DNA from: an uncultured Acidovorax sp.
Lineage (GTDB): Bacteria > Pseudomonadota > Gammaproteobacteria > Burkholderiales > Burkholderiaceae_C
NCBI GenBank assembly: GCA_913774955.1
Contig: CAJYKV010000024.1
Coordinates: 62,001-126,000, forward strand
Direction of reading: 5' to 3'
DNA: 64,000 nt
Part shown: piece after piece, positions 56,057 to 64,000 of the stretch
Layout of the letters: every line of letters starts with the position of its first letter
Position numbering within the stretch: the first letter of the stretch is position 1
The notes under the pieces: generated by a model
Database searches by the model: none
Seen by the model: only the letters and a program-made list of their open reading frames with translations
What the model was told of the DNA's origin: nothing
Program-made: the position numbers and the translations under genes

Positions 56057-58309
56057 ATGGCAAGCACGGCATCCACCGACCGATCCCCGGCGGCATCCAC
56101 CTCTGGAGCGAAGCCGCGCATCGATCTCTCCTGCGGCTGCAGCAGCGGGTGCGGGCCCGCGCCGCGGGCGGCGTCGCCTGCCACGTCGCGCACGGCATCG
56201 CCCGCCGGGGCAGCGGCGCACGGCGCCGACCCCACGCACGGCAGCCGGGGCGACCACGCCGGCCACGGCCATGCGGACGGGCCGAAGCGCCGGGCCGGCG
56301 GCACGCACGACCACCAACATGACCACGATCACGACCACGAACATGGCGACGGCAAGGGCCATGCCGGCGGACACGACCATGACCACGGCACCCTGCCCGG
56401 CTGGGGCCGGCTCGGCGTCTCGCTCGCGGCCGCCACCGCCGCCGAACTGCTGCACCTGCTCGCGCCCGACACCCTGCCCTGGCGGGCCGCGGGCATGGCG
56501 GTGGCTGCCGCCGCGATCCTGCTGGCCGGGCTGGGCGTGTACCGCGCCGGCCTCGGTGCGCTGGCGCGCGGCCGGCTGGACATTTCCGCGCTCATGGCCG
56601 TGGCGGTGACGGGCGCCTTCCTGATCGGGCAGTGGCCGGAGGCCGCCATGGTGATGGCGCTCTACGCCCTGGCCGAGCGCATCGAGGAGCGGGCGGTGGG
56701 CCGCGCGCGGGATTCCATCGGCGCCCTGCTGGCGCTCAGCCCCGAGCAGGCCGAGCTGCGCGGCGAGGACGGCCGCTGGCGCACGGTGCCCGCGGCCGAG
56801 GTGCCGCTGGGCGCCGTGCTGCGGCTGCGCCCCGGCGCGCGGGTGCCGCTGGACGGCGTGGTGCTGGAAGGCCGCGGCGCGGTGGACGAATCCAGCGTGA
56901 CGGGCGAGAGCCTCGCGGTGGACAAGGCGCCCGGCGACGCCCTCTATGCCGGCACGCTCAACGCACAGGCCGAACTACAGTTCCGCGTCACCGCCGCGGC
57001 CGGCAACACCACGCTGGACCGCATCATCCACGCGGTGGAGGAGGCGCAGGGGTCGCGCGCGCCCATGCAGCGCTTCGTGGACCGCTTCGCCGCCATCTAC
57101 ACGCCCGCCGTCTTCGCGCTCGCGGCCCTCGTGGCCGTGGGCGCACCGCTGGCGCTGGGCTGGGCCTGGCTGGATGCCCTCTACCGCGCGCTGGTCCTGC
57201 TGGTGATCGCCTGCCCGTGCGCGCTGGTCATCGCCACGCCGGTGACGGTGGTGAGCGGGCTGGCGGCCGGCGCGCGGCGCGGCATCCTGATCAAGGGCGG
57301 ACAGTGGCTGGAGCGGGCCCGCGGCGTGCGCGCCGTGGCCTTCGACAAGACCGGCACGGTGACGGCCGGCCGGCCGGTGCTGGTGGGCAGCGAGCGCTTC
57401 GGCGACGACGGCGCGGACGACGTGGCCGCGGCCCTGGCGGGGCGCTCGGACCACCCGGTGTCCAAGGCCATCGCGGCCGGCATCGCACCGGCGCGAACGG
57501 CTGGTAATGCCGGCGGCACGGCCGGCGCGGCCACCCTGCCGGCGGATCTGCCGGACGTGCAGGACTTCACCGCCCTGCCCGGCCGCGGTGTGGAAGGCCG
57601 CATCCATGGCGCGACCTGGTTCCTCGGCAACCGGCGCCTGGCGCAGGAGCGGGGCCTGTGGACGGACGCAGTGGAAGCCGCCGCCGCGGCGCACGAGTCG
57701 CAGGGCCGCAGCGTGACGCTGCTGGGCGATGCCCAGGGCGTGCGCGCGCTGTTCGCGGTGGCCGACACGCTGCGGCCGCAGGCCGCCGAGGCCGTGGCCG
57801 AGCTGCGCGCCCTGGGCATCGTGCCGGTGATGCTGACGGGCGACCACGCCGCCGCGGCCCGGGCCGCCGCGCAGGAAGCCGGCATCGCCGACGTGCAGGC
57901 GGGCCTGCTGCCCGAACAGAAGCTCTCGGCCATCGCCGCGCTGCAGCAGCGGCACGGCATGACCGCGATGGCGGGCGACGGCATCAACGACGCACCCGCC
58001 CTCGCCCGCGCCGACATCGGCTTCGCCATGGGCGCGGCCGGCACCGACGTGGCCATGGAGACCGCGGACGTGGTCATCATGAACGATGATCTGCGCCGCG
58101 TGGCCGAAACCGTGCGCCTCTCGCGCCGCACCCATGCGGTGCTGTGGCAGAACATCGCGCTGGCGCTGGGCATCAAGGTGGTGTTCTTCGGGCTGGCCCT
58201 CGCTGGGCAGGCCACGATGTGGATGGCCGTGTTCGCGGACATGGGCGCGAGCCTGCTCGTGGTGGCGAATGGGCTGCGCATGCTGCGCGGGGTGAGCCGC
58301 TCTGATTAG
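56057..58309 (+). CDS. cadA: heavy-metal P1B-type ATPase (CadA/ZntA-like)
   Basis: This 750-residue inner-membrane pump exports Cd/Zn/Pb. It has the membrane CPC motif in ACPCALV (about 385), phosphorylation site DKTGT (about 430), HP motif SDHPVSK and GDGINDAPALA (about 640). No complete HMA metal-binding domain is present; the N-terminus instead has a small Cys cluster (CGCSSGC, residues 26-32) and a His-rich run (67-110). AAGGA lies 7-8 bases before the ATG at 56057. It is under the divergent CadR promoter, and the tcuR gene follows 6 bases after the stop. Confidence 0.93.
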   Translation: MASTASTDRSPAASTSGAKPRIDLSCGCSSGCGPAPRAASPATSRTASPAGAAAHGADPTHGSRGDHAGHGHADGPKRRAGGTHDHQHDHDHDHEHGDGKGHAGGHDHDHGTLPGWGRLGVSLAAATAAELLHLLAPDTLPWRAAGMAVAAAAILLAGLGVYRAGLGALARGRLDISALMAVAVTGAFLIGQWPEAAMVMALYALAERIEERAVGRARDSIGALLALSPEQAELRGEDGRWRTVPAAEVPLGAVLRLRPGARVPLDGVVLEGRGAVDESSVTGESLAVDKAPGDALYAGTLNAQAELQFRVTAAAGNTTLDRIIHAVEEAQGSRAPMQRFVDRFAAIYTPAVFALAALVAVGAPLALGWAWLDALYRALVLLVIACPCALVIATPVTVVSGLAAGARRGILIKGGQWLERARGVRAVAFDKTGTVTAGRPVLVGSERFGDDGADDVAAALAGRSDHPVSKAIAAGIAPARTAGNAGGTAGAATLPADLPDVQDFTALPGRGVEGRIHGATWFLGNRRLAQERGLWTDAVEAAAAAHESQGRSVTLLGDAQGVRALFAVADTLRPQAAEAVAELRALGIVPVMLTGDHAAAARAAAQEAGIADVQAGLLPEQKLSAIAALQQRHGMTAMAGDGINDAPALARADIGFAMGAAGTDVAMETADVVIMNDDLRRVAETVRLSRRTHAVLWQNIALALGIKVVFFGLALAGQATMWMAVFADMGASLLVVANGLRMLRGVSRSD

Positions 58310-58315
58310 GACAAG

Positions 58316-59278
58316 ATGGAACTGAGACAACTCCGCACCTTCGTGCGCATCGTCGAACTGGGCTCGATGAGCCGCGCCGCGCTGGACCTGGACATGGTGC
58401 AGTCCGCGCTGAGCCAGCAGATCGGCCGGCTGGAATCCGAACTATCGACGCGGCTGCTGCAGCGCACGCCGCGCGGCGTCGTCCCCACCGAGGCCGGACA
58501 GGCCTTCTTCCACGAGGCCCAGCTCACGCTGCGCCACGCCGAGCAGGCCGTGCTGGCGGCGCAGCAGGCGCGCCTGTCGGGGGCGGTGAGCATGGGGCTG
58601 CCGCCGTCCATCGCCTCGGTGCTCGGCCTGCCCTTGATGCGCGCCATGCAGGAGCGCTATCCCGACGTGCGGATGCACATCGTCTCGGCGCTGTCCGGCC
58701 ACCTGACGGGCCTGCTCAATGCGCGGCAACTGGACCTGGCCATCCTGTTCGACACGCACAGCGCCCGGCGCTGGAGCATCACGCCGCTGCTGGAAGAGCG
58801 CCTTTTCCTGATCCAGTCGCGCACCCGGCCCGTGGCGCCCGGCATCACCCACGCCGCGCCGGTGCGGCTCGCCCAGGTGGGCGACGTGCCGCTGATCCTG
58901 CCCTCGGGCAGCCATGGCCTGCGCAGCACGGTGACGGCGGCGTTCGCCACGGCCGGCGTCCAGCCGCGCATGGCGATGGAGATCGATTCGCTGCCGCTGC
59001 TGATGGAGGCCGTGGACGCGGGTTTCGGGGCCACGGTGCAGCCCTGGTCGGCCGTGGCGCTCTACAAGGACGCTGCGGCGCAGCGGTTCCAGTGGTCGGA
59101 AATCGCCGACGAGAAGGTCCGGCGCGATGCGGCGCTCTGCAGCCTCTCCAACGACGAACTCTCGCCCGCCGGCCTCGCCGCGCGCGTGGCGCTGCTCGAC
59201 TGCGCGCGGCGGCTGGTGCGCTCGGGCCAGTGGATCGGCGCCACGCTGACGGACCGGCAGACCCATCACGGATCGTGA
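58316..59278 (+). CDS. tcuR: LysR family regulator of the tricarballylate locus (TcuR-like)
   Basis: The 320-residue protein has an N-terminal HTH (MELRQLRTFVRIVELGSMSRAALDLDMVQSALSQQIGRLESEL) and a substrate-binding domain from about residue 90. It is followed by tcuA and tcuB, so it is named by context; the HTH type (SALSQQIGRLE) is that of NAC/Cbl/TcuR-like members. It starts 6 bases after the cadA stop with AGGA before the ATG, so cadA transcription could run into it. Its stop codon lies within a perfect LysR-type operator. Confidence 0.85.
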   Translation: MELRQLRTFVRIVELGSMSRAALDLDMVQSALSQQIGRLESELSTRLLQRTPRGVVPTEAGQAFFHEAQLTLRHAEQAVLAAQQARLSGAVSMGLPPSIASVLGLPLMRAMQERYPDVRMHIVSALSGHLTGLLNARQLDLAILFDTHSARRWSITPLLEERLFLIQSRTRPVAPGITHAAPVRLAQVGDVPLILPSGSHGLRSTVTAAFATAGVQPRMAMEIDSLPLLMEAVDAGFGATVQPWSAVALYKDAAAQRFQWSEIADEKVRRDAALCSLSNDELSPAGLAARVALLDCARRLVRSGQWIGATLTDRQTHHGS

Positions 59279-59279
59279 T
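59265..59279. promoter_or_regulatory. perfect LysR-type (T-N11-A) operator upstream of tcuA
   Basis: ATCACG-GAT-CGTGAT is a perfect 15-base inverted repeat with T and A 11 bases apart (59266 and 59278), the LysR consensus. It overlaps the tcuR stop codon. Its centre lies about 64 bases before the start expected from the TATAGT box, the classical LysR recognition position. Confidence 0.8.
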
Positions 59280-59323
59280 ACCCCCATGACGAAAGGCCCC
59301 TGCACGGGGGCGGCAGCGATTTC

Positions 59324-59329
59324 TATAGT
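59324..59329 (+). promoter_or_regulatory. -10 box of the tcuA operon
   Basis: TATAGT stands 55 bases before the tcuA ATG. The sequence at -35 (TGCACG) is poor, as expected of a promoter needing a LysR activator. A small inverted repeat CCCC-TGCAC-GGGG overlaps the -35 region and may be the activation site. Confidence 0.6.
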
Positions 59330-59383
59330 CCGGCGCAACGACACAACGCGCTGAACCGCGGTGGGCCTGGCCCGTCGCTGCCC

Positions 59384-60829
59384 ATGATGAAACGAGACAA
59401 CTTCGACACCGACGTGCTGGTGATCGGTGGCGGCAATGCAGCCCTCTGCGCCGCGCTGATGGCGCGCGAAGCCGGTGCCCGCGTGCTCCTGCTGGAATCC
59501 GCGCCGCGCGACTGGCGGGGCGGCAATTCCGCCCACACCCGCAACCTGCGCTGCATGCACGATGCGCCACAGGACGTGCTGGTCGAGGCCTACCCCGAAG
59601 AGGAGTTCTGGCAGGACCTGCTGAAGGTGACGGGCGGCCTCACCGACGAACACCTGGCCCGCATGGTGATCCGCGCCTCGTCCACCTGCAGGGGGTGGAT
59701 GCGCCGGCACGGCGTGCACTTCCAGCCGCCGCTGTCGGGCGCGCTGCACGTGGCGCGCACCAACGCATTTTTCATGGGTGGCGGCAAGGCGCTGGTGAAC
59801 GCGTACTTCCGCAGCGCCGAGGCGTTGGGCGTGCAGGTGCGCTACGAAGCGCCCGTGGACCGCCTGGAGATCGGGAACGGCGCCTTCCAGGCGGCCTGGG
59901 TGGGCGGTCAGCGCATCACGGCGCGCAGTTGCGTGCTGGCCGCGGGCGGGTTCGAGTCCAACCGCGAATGGCTGCGGGAGGCCTGGGGCCGGAACGAGCG
60001 CGGCGAATGGCCCGCGGACAACTTCCTGATCCGCGGCACGGCCTTCAACCAGGGCGTGCTGCTGCGGCACATGCTCGAGGCGCAGCAGGCCGACGGCATC
60101 GGCGACCCGACGCAGGCGCACATGGTGGCGATCGACGCCCGCGCGCCGCTCTACGACGGCGGCATCTGCACGCGCATCGATTGCGTGTCGCTCGGTGTGG
60201 TGGTGAACCGCGAGGCCCGGCGTTTCTACGACGAAGGCGAGGATTTCTGGCCCAAGCGCTATGCCATCTGGGGACGCCTCGTAGCCCAGCAGCCGGGCCA
60301 GATCGCCTATTCGGTCATCGACGCCAAGGCGATCGGACGCTTCATGCCGCCGGTGTTCCCGGGCGAGCAGGCCGGCTCGCTCCCGGAACTGGCGCAGAAG
60401 CTCGGGCTGGACGTCGGGCAGTTCATGCAGACGCTGGACGCCTACAACGCCGCCTGCCGGCCGGGCCGCTTCGACCACACGGCGCTGGACGACTGCCGCA
60501 CCGACGGCATCACGCCCGCCAAGACGCACTGGGCCCGCCCGATCGACACGCCGCCGTTCTACGGCTATGCGCTGCGGCCCGGCGTGACCTTCACCTACCT
60601 GGGCCTGAAGACCGACGACACGGCCGCCGTGCGCTTCGGCGGACAGCCCAGCGCCAACCTGTTCGTGGCCGGCGAAATGATGGCCGGCAACGTGCTGGGC
60701 AAGGGCTACACGGCTGGCGTGGGCATGTCCATCGGCACCGCCTTCGGCCGCATCGCGGGGCGCAATGCCGCCCTCGCCGCGGCCGGCCGGCCCGCGGTGC
60801 ACGGCGCCGTGAACGACGAAGAGACCTGA
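59384..60829 (+). CDS. tcuA: FAD-dependent tricarballylate dehydrogenase TcuA
   Basis: TcuA oxidises tricarballylate to cis-aconitate, which enters the TCA cycle. The 481-residue flavoprotein of the fumarate-reductase/succinate-dehydrogenase type starts [30 protein letters not shown], has [17 protein letters not shown], a C-terminal [32 protein letters not shown] and active-site-type basic residues between. The pairing with TcuB makes the assignment strong; the exact tricarboxylate is not proven. Two adjacent ATG codons are possible starts. Confidence 0.9.
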   Translation: MMKRDNFDTDVLVIGGGNAALCAALMAREAGARVLLLESAPRDWRGGNSAHTRNLRCMHDAPQDVLVEAYPEEEFWQDLLKVTGGLTDEHLARMVIRASSTCRGWMRRHGVHFQPPLSGALHVARTNAFFMGGGKALVNAYFRSAEALGVQVRYEAPVDRLEIGNGAFQAAWVGGQRITARSCVLAAGGFESNREWLREAWGRNERGEWPADNFLIRGTAFNQGVLLRHMLEAQQADGIGDPTQAHMVAIDARAPLYDGGICTRIDCVSLGVVVNREARRFYDEGEDFWPKRYAIWGRLVAQQPGQIAYSVIDAKAIGRFMPPVFPGEQAGSLPELAQKLGLDVGQFMQTLDAYNAACRPGRFDHTALDDCRTDGITPAKTHWARPIDTPPFYGYALRPGVTFTYLGLKTDDTAAVRFGGQPSANLFVAGEMMAGNVLGKGYTAGVGMSIGTAFGRIAGRNAALAAAGRPAVHGAVNDEET

Positions 60830-60830
60830 G

Positions 60831-62039
60831 ATGCAGAACCCCCACCCCATGGCCGACGAGGCCCAGGACCGCATGCCCGCAGCGCGCCGGGTGATCCCGA
60901 TCCGCCCCGCGCCGACCGAGACCGCTTCCGAGGCCGAAGTGGCGCGCGCGCTGCAGATCTGCAATGCCTGCCGCTACTGCGAGGGCTTCTGCGCGGTGTT
61001 CCCCGCGATGACGCGGCGGCTGGAGTTCGGCAAGGCCGACGTGCACTACCTGGCCAACCTGTGCCACAACTGCGGCGCCTGCCTGCACGCCTGCCAGTAC
61101 GCGCCGCCGCACGAGTTCGCGGTGAACATCCCGAAGGCCATGGCCGAGGTGCGCGGCCAGACCTATGTGGACTACGCCTGGCCGCCCGCCCTGGGCCGGC
61201 TCTACCAGCGCAACGGCCTCACGCTGTCGCTGGCGCTGGCGGCCGGCCTGTTCCTCTTCCTCGCGCTGGCCGTGGCGCTGCAGGGGGGCGTGGCGCGGCT
61301 CTGGGGCGGCGGGCTGGGCAACGACTTCTACCACCTGTTTCCGCACAACCTGCTGGTGGGCATTTTCGCGCCGGTGTTCCTCTTTGCGGTGTTCGCGCTG
61401 GCGATGGGCGTGCGCCGCTTCTGGAAGGACGTGAAGCCCGCCACCAGCGGCGTGGACGTGGGCGCGCCCGCCGCCGCCGAGGCCGCCTCCGACGTGCTGC
61501 GCCTCAAATACCTGGGCGGCGGTCACGGCGAAGGCTGCCACGAGGAGGACGACGCCTATACCCTGAAGCGCCGGCGCTTCCACCACCTCACCTTCTACGG
61601 CTTTCTGCTGTGCTTCGCCGCCACGTCGCTCGGCACCGTCTACCACTACGCCTTCGGCTGGGTGGCGCCGTATGAGCTGCCCAGCCTGCCCAAGCTGCTG
61701 GGCGCGCTGGGGGGCGTGGCCCTGATGGCCGGCACCGCGGGCCTCTGGACGCTGCGCCGCGCCCGGCATCCGCAGCACGGCGACGCCAGGCAGCAGCCCA
61801 TGGACCTGGGCTTCATCGCCCTGCTGTTCCTGGTGGCCGCGAGCGGCATGGCGCTCTGGCTCGGCCGCGGCACCCCGGCGCTCGCGCTGCTGCTGTGCCT
61901 GCATCTGGGCGCGGTGATCGCGCTGTTCGCCACCATGCCCTACGGCAAGTTCGCGCACGGCATCTTCCGCACCGCCGCGCTGCTGCGCCACAACACCGAA
62001 AAGCGCCTGCCCAGCCCCATCGGCGTGGGTGCGGACTGA
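60831..62039 (+). CDS. tcuB: tricarballylate utilization 4Fe-4S membrane protein TcuB
   Basis: TcuB takes electrons from reduced TcuA and passes them to the quinone pool. The 402-residue protein has two CxxCxxCxxxC clusters (C44-C47-C50-C54 and C78-C81-C84-C88) followed by six or so membrane helices with conserved His. The ATG is one base after the tcuA stop, so the genes are tightly linked. It lies in the inner membrane with the clusters on the cytoplasmic side. Confidence 0.92.
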   Translation: MQNPHPMADEAQDRMPAARRVIPIRPAPTETASEAEVARALQICNACRYCEGFCAVFPAMTRRLEFGKADVHYLANLCHNCGACLHACQYAPPHEFAVNIPKAMAEVRGQTYVDYAWPPALGRLYQRNGLTLSLALAAGLFLFLALAVALQGGVARLWGGGLGNDFYHLFPHNLLVGIFAPVFLFAVFALAMGVRRFWKDVKPATSGVDVGAPAAAEAASDVLRLKYLGGGHGEGCHEEDDAYTLKRRRFHHLTFYGFLLCFAATSLGTVYHYAFGWVAPYELPSLPKLLGALGGVALMAGTAGLWTLRRARHPQHGDARQQPMDLGFIALLFLVAASGMALWLGRGTPALALLLCLHLGAVIALFATMPYGKFAHGIFRTAALLRHNTEKRLPSPIGVGAD

Positions 62040-62062
62040 GCACCCCACGAAAGGATCGCGCC

Positions 62063-62449
62063 ATGACCGAATCCCTGCAGCAACGCTTCGAAGCCATCGC
62101 GCAGCGCGTGAACGCCGACGAACGGCTGGTGCACCGCGGCCGCACCCTGACCGCAGACCTCAAGGTGGTGGTCGGCGACGTGCCCTACCTGCTGCAGATC
62201 CGCGGCGGCCGGATCGAGGGCCTGACGGCGCAGATGCCGCTGTTCGCGCCGGCCGATCTGGTCATCCGCGGCACCGAGGAGGCCTGGGCGGCCCTGTGGG
62301 AGCCCATCCCCCGTCCCGGCTGGCACGACCTGTTCGCCCTGACCAAGCGCGGCGCCATGGCCATCGAGGGCGACTCGCACGTGCTGTTCGCCCACCTGCA
62401 GTACCTGAAGGACGTCCTGGCCCTGCCACGCCGGGCGCCGTCCCATTGA
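62063..62449 (+). CDS. small SCP2-like hypothetical protein
   Basis: The 128-residue soluble protein has a GAAAGGA ribosome site. It has alternating strands and helices: TLTADLKVVVGDVPYLLQIRGGRIEGL, then ADLVIRGTEEAWAALWEPIPRPGWHDLFALTKRGAMAIEGD. The layout (a beta-sheet with a central helix and a tunnel-like middle) resembles SCP2-type lipid-binding proteins, but this is a guess from pattern. It lies between tcuB and an alpha/beta hydrolase with 20-25 base gaps, so it belongs to the tcu transcript; it might hold a hydrophobic substrate. Confidence 0.7.
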   Translation: MTESLQQRFEAIAQRVNADERLVHRGRTLTADLKVVVGDVPYLLQIRGGRIEGLTAQMPLFAPADLVIRGTEEAWAALWEPIPRPGWHDLFALTKRGAMAIEGDSHVLFAHLQYLKDVLALPRRAPSH

Positions 62450-62469
62450 ACCCGACGAGAGGAAACGCG

Positions 62470-63345
62470 ATGAAAGCCACCCTGGAACCCATCGTCGGCC
62501 GGTACGTGCATTTCGACATCCTGGGCGAAACCTGCCGCGTGTACTTCGAGGAATGCGGCCAGGGCATTCCCCTGCTCTGCCTGCACACCGCCGGATCGGA
62601 CGGCCGCCAGTTCCGCCATCTGCTGTGCGACGAGGACGTCACCTCGCGCTTCCGCGTGATCGCCTTCGACATGCCGTGGCACGGCAAGTCCTACCCGCCC
62701 GTCGGCTTCCAGGACCGCGATTACGAGCTGACCACCGAGCGCTACGTGGCCACCATCCGCGCATTCATCGCGGCGCTCGGGCTGGACCGGCCCGTGGTCA
62801 TGGGCTGCTCGATCGGCGGGCGCATCGTGCTGCAGTTGGCGCACGCCCACGGCCGGGAGTTCCGCGCGCTCATCGGGCTCGAGGGCGCCGACCATCAGCA
62901 GCCCTGGTACGACACCAGCTGGCTGAACCGCCCCGACGTGCACGGCGGCGAGGTCTGCGCGGCGCTGGTCTCCGGCCTGGTCGCGCCGCAGAGCCCCGCG
63001 CAGTACCGCCACGAAACGCTGTGGCAGTACCGGCAGAGCGGCCCGGGCATCTTCCGCGGCGATCTGTACTTCTACCGCGTCGATTCGGACCTGCGCGGCA
63101 GGCTGGGCGGCATCGATACGCAGACGACACCGCTCTACCTGCTCACCGGGGAGTACGACTTCTCGTGCAGCCCGGAAGACACGCTGCGCACCGCGCAGGG
63201 CATTCCCGGCGCGCAGGCGGTGGTGATGAAGGAACTCGGGCACTTCCCGATGAGCGAGAACCCCGTGCAGTTCAAGAAGTACATCGCCCCGGTGCTGGAC
63301 GAGATCGCGCAGCGCCAGCACGCCGTCCCGCCCTCCGGTTCCTGA
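62470..63345 (+). CDS. alpha/beta hydrolase of the tcu locus
   Basis: The 291-residue protein has an HTAGSDGRQFRH oxyanion loop, IAFDMPWHGKSYPP, the nucleophile elbow GCSIGG (112-117, Ser114), an acidic segment GEYDFSCSPED and the catalytic His in LGHFPMSENP (about 257). No signal peptide is present. It is similar in size to meta-cleavage product hydrolases and small esterases. As part of the tcu operon it could release a tricarboxylate from an ester or amide, but that is inference. Confidence 0.85.
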   Translation: MKATLEPIVGRYVHFDILGETCRVYFEECGQGIPLLCLHTAGSDGRQFRHLLCDEDVTSRFRVIAFDMPWHGKSYPPVGFQDRDYELTTERYVATIRAFIAALGLDRPVVMGCSIGGRIVLQLAHAHGREFRALIGLEGADHQQPWYDTSWLNRPDVHGGEVCAALVSGLVAPQSPAQYRHETLWQYRQSGPGIFRGDLYFYRVDSDLRGRLGGIDTQTTPLYLLTGEYDFSCSPEDTLRTAQGIPGAQAVVMKELGHFPMSENPVQFKKYIAPVLDEIAQRQHAVPPSGS

Positions 63346-63395
63346 TTTCCCTTTTTTTCCCGCCGGCCACACAACACACATTCCAGGAGACAACC

Positions 63396-64000
63396 ATGAA
63401 GAAGACCTTCGCCGCCACCGCCGCCGCCCTCGCCACCCTCTGCCTCGCAGGCCCTGCCTCGGCCCAGGAGGAGATCAAGATCGGCGCCATCGTCACGCTG
63501 TCGGGCGCGGGCGCGGCCTGGGGGCAGGCGATGCTCTACGCCGCCGAACTCGCGGCCGACGACGTGAATGCCAAGGGCGGCCTGGAAGTGGGCGGCAAGA
63601 AGCACCCGGTGAAAGTGGTGGCCTACGACGACAAGTACCAGGCCGGCGAGGCGGTGACGGCGGCCAACCGCCTGATCTTCGAGGACAAGGTGCAGTACAT
63701 CATCGGCCCGGTCGGCTCCGCCGCCGCGCTGGCGGTGTCGCCCATCGTGAACAAGAACAAGGTGGTGATGCTCACGCTCGGCTTCACCGACAAGGCGCTC
63801 GCCAAGGACAAGCCCTTCAACTTCCGCCCCAACCTGACGACGATGGAAACGTCCCAGCCCCAGATCGACTGGATCGTGAAGGCCAAGGGCGTGAAGAAGG
63901 TGGGCGGCCTGTTCCCGAACGACGAAACCGGCCAGCAGATCGCACAGGATCTGGAGAAGGCCTACGCCAAGGCCGGCGCCCAACTGAACGCCAAGGAATT
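63396..64000 (+). CDS. ABC transporter substrate-binding protein (LivK-like), cut by window end
   Basis: The 5' part (about 201 residues) of a periplasmic binding protein is seen. A signal peptide (MKKTFAATAAALATLCLAGPASA) is followed by EEIKIGAIVTLSGAGAAWGQAMLYAAELAADDVNAKGGLEVGGKK, a type I periplasmic fold of the branched-chain amino acid (LivK) family. The ribosome site is AGGAG. It is 51 bases after the hydrolase and probably starts the import genes of this locus; the rest, and any permease or ATPase, lies beyond the edge. Confidence 0.9.
   Translation, partial: MKKTFAATAAALATLCLAGPASAQEEIKIGAIVTLSGAGAAWGQAMLYAAELAADDVNAKGGLEVGGKKHPVKVVAYDDKYQAGEAVTAANRLIFEDKVQYIIGPVGSAAALAVSPIVNKNKVVMLTLGFTDKALAKDKPFNFRPNLTTMETSQPQIDWIVKAKGVKKVGGLFPNDETGQQIAQDLEKAYAKAGAQLNAKE

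Noticed and set aside
55963-56304. A longer cadR starting at 56304
   Set aside because: The extension would run through the operator and part of cadA and does not resemble a MerR N-terminus. The GTG at 55962 with a ribosome site fits the family start.

Overview
The window looks like a chromosomal segment of a very GC-rich betaproteobacterium of the Comamonadaceae, probably close to Acidovorax/Paracidovorax. This rests on the strong G+C bias at third codon positions, the gene order metZ-purF-cvpA-SPOR-folC, the long rpsB-to-rnhB envelope block, a Bug-type solute-binding protein and a tcu locus. The genus is inferred from style and gene order; no database search was possible. I saw no IS element, phage gene, rRNA, CRISPR array or replication origin.

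Layout. 1-4.9 kb: the 3' part of a DUF72 gene, two coupled MFS exporters and a DUF1624 membrane protein. 4.9-5.3 kb: a leftward tRNA operon (Ala-Glu-Asp) with its own promoter and terminator. 5.3-12.4 kb: a leftward housekeeping run folC, SPOR protein, cvpA, purF, metZ, gltX. 12.5-20.2 kb: mostly rightward genes, namely a YffB-like reductase, a glycine-zipper protein, ppnP, argG, an ECF41-type sigma factor with its carboxymuconolactone-decarboxylase-like partner, yajQ and a degenerate HD-GYP protein, with murB leftward. 20.2-22.5 kb: plsY, ybaK and an aldo/keto reductase leftward. 22.6-28.7 kb: an alpha/beta hydrolase, prfB (with its programmed frameshift), pepN, fbp and tRNA-Thr rightward.

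28.8-33.7 kb is an accessory catabolic cluster: a divergent LysR regulator, then an AidB-like acyl-CoA dehydrogenase, a Bug binding protein and a CaiB/BaiF CoA-transferase. 33.8-49.2 kb is one long leftward block that joins translation (rpsB, tsf, frr), UMP kinase, isoprenoid and phospholipid synthesis (uppS, cdsA, dxr), outer-membrane assembly (rseP, bamA, skp) and lipid A/fatty-acid synthesis (lpxD, fabZ, lpxA, lpxB), followed by rnhB and an SpoU-type RNA methyltransferase. 49.5-52.8 kb holds a DadA-like oxidoreductase, the NAD(P)HX repair enzyme and a small exported protein.

52.9-58.3 kb carries a CadR-like MerR regulator divergent from a CadA-type metal ATPase. The regulator gene is translationally coupled to an MlaE-like permease, an MCE protein and a lipoprotein; no ATPase gene for that transporter lies in the window. 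58.3-64 kb is a tricarballylate-type locus, tcuR-tcuA-tcuB. It is extended by an SCP2-like protein, an alpha/beta hydrolase and a periplasmic binding protein cut by the window edge, and a perfect LysR-type operator lies upstream of tcuA.

The most interesting signals are the ECF41-like promoter placed so that the sigma-factor mRNA would be almost leaderless, the MCE operon without an ATPase that is tied to a metal regulator, and the extended tcu locus.
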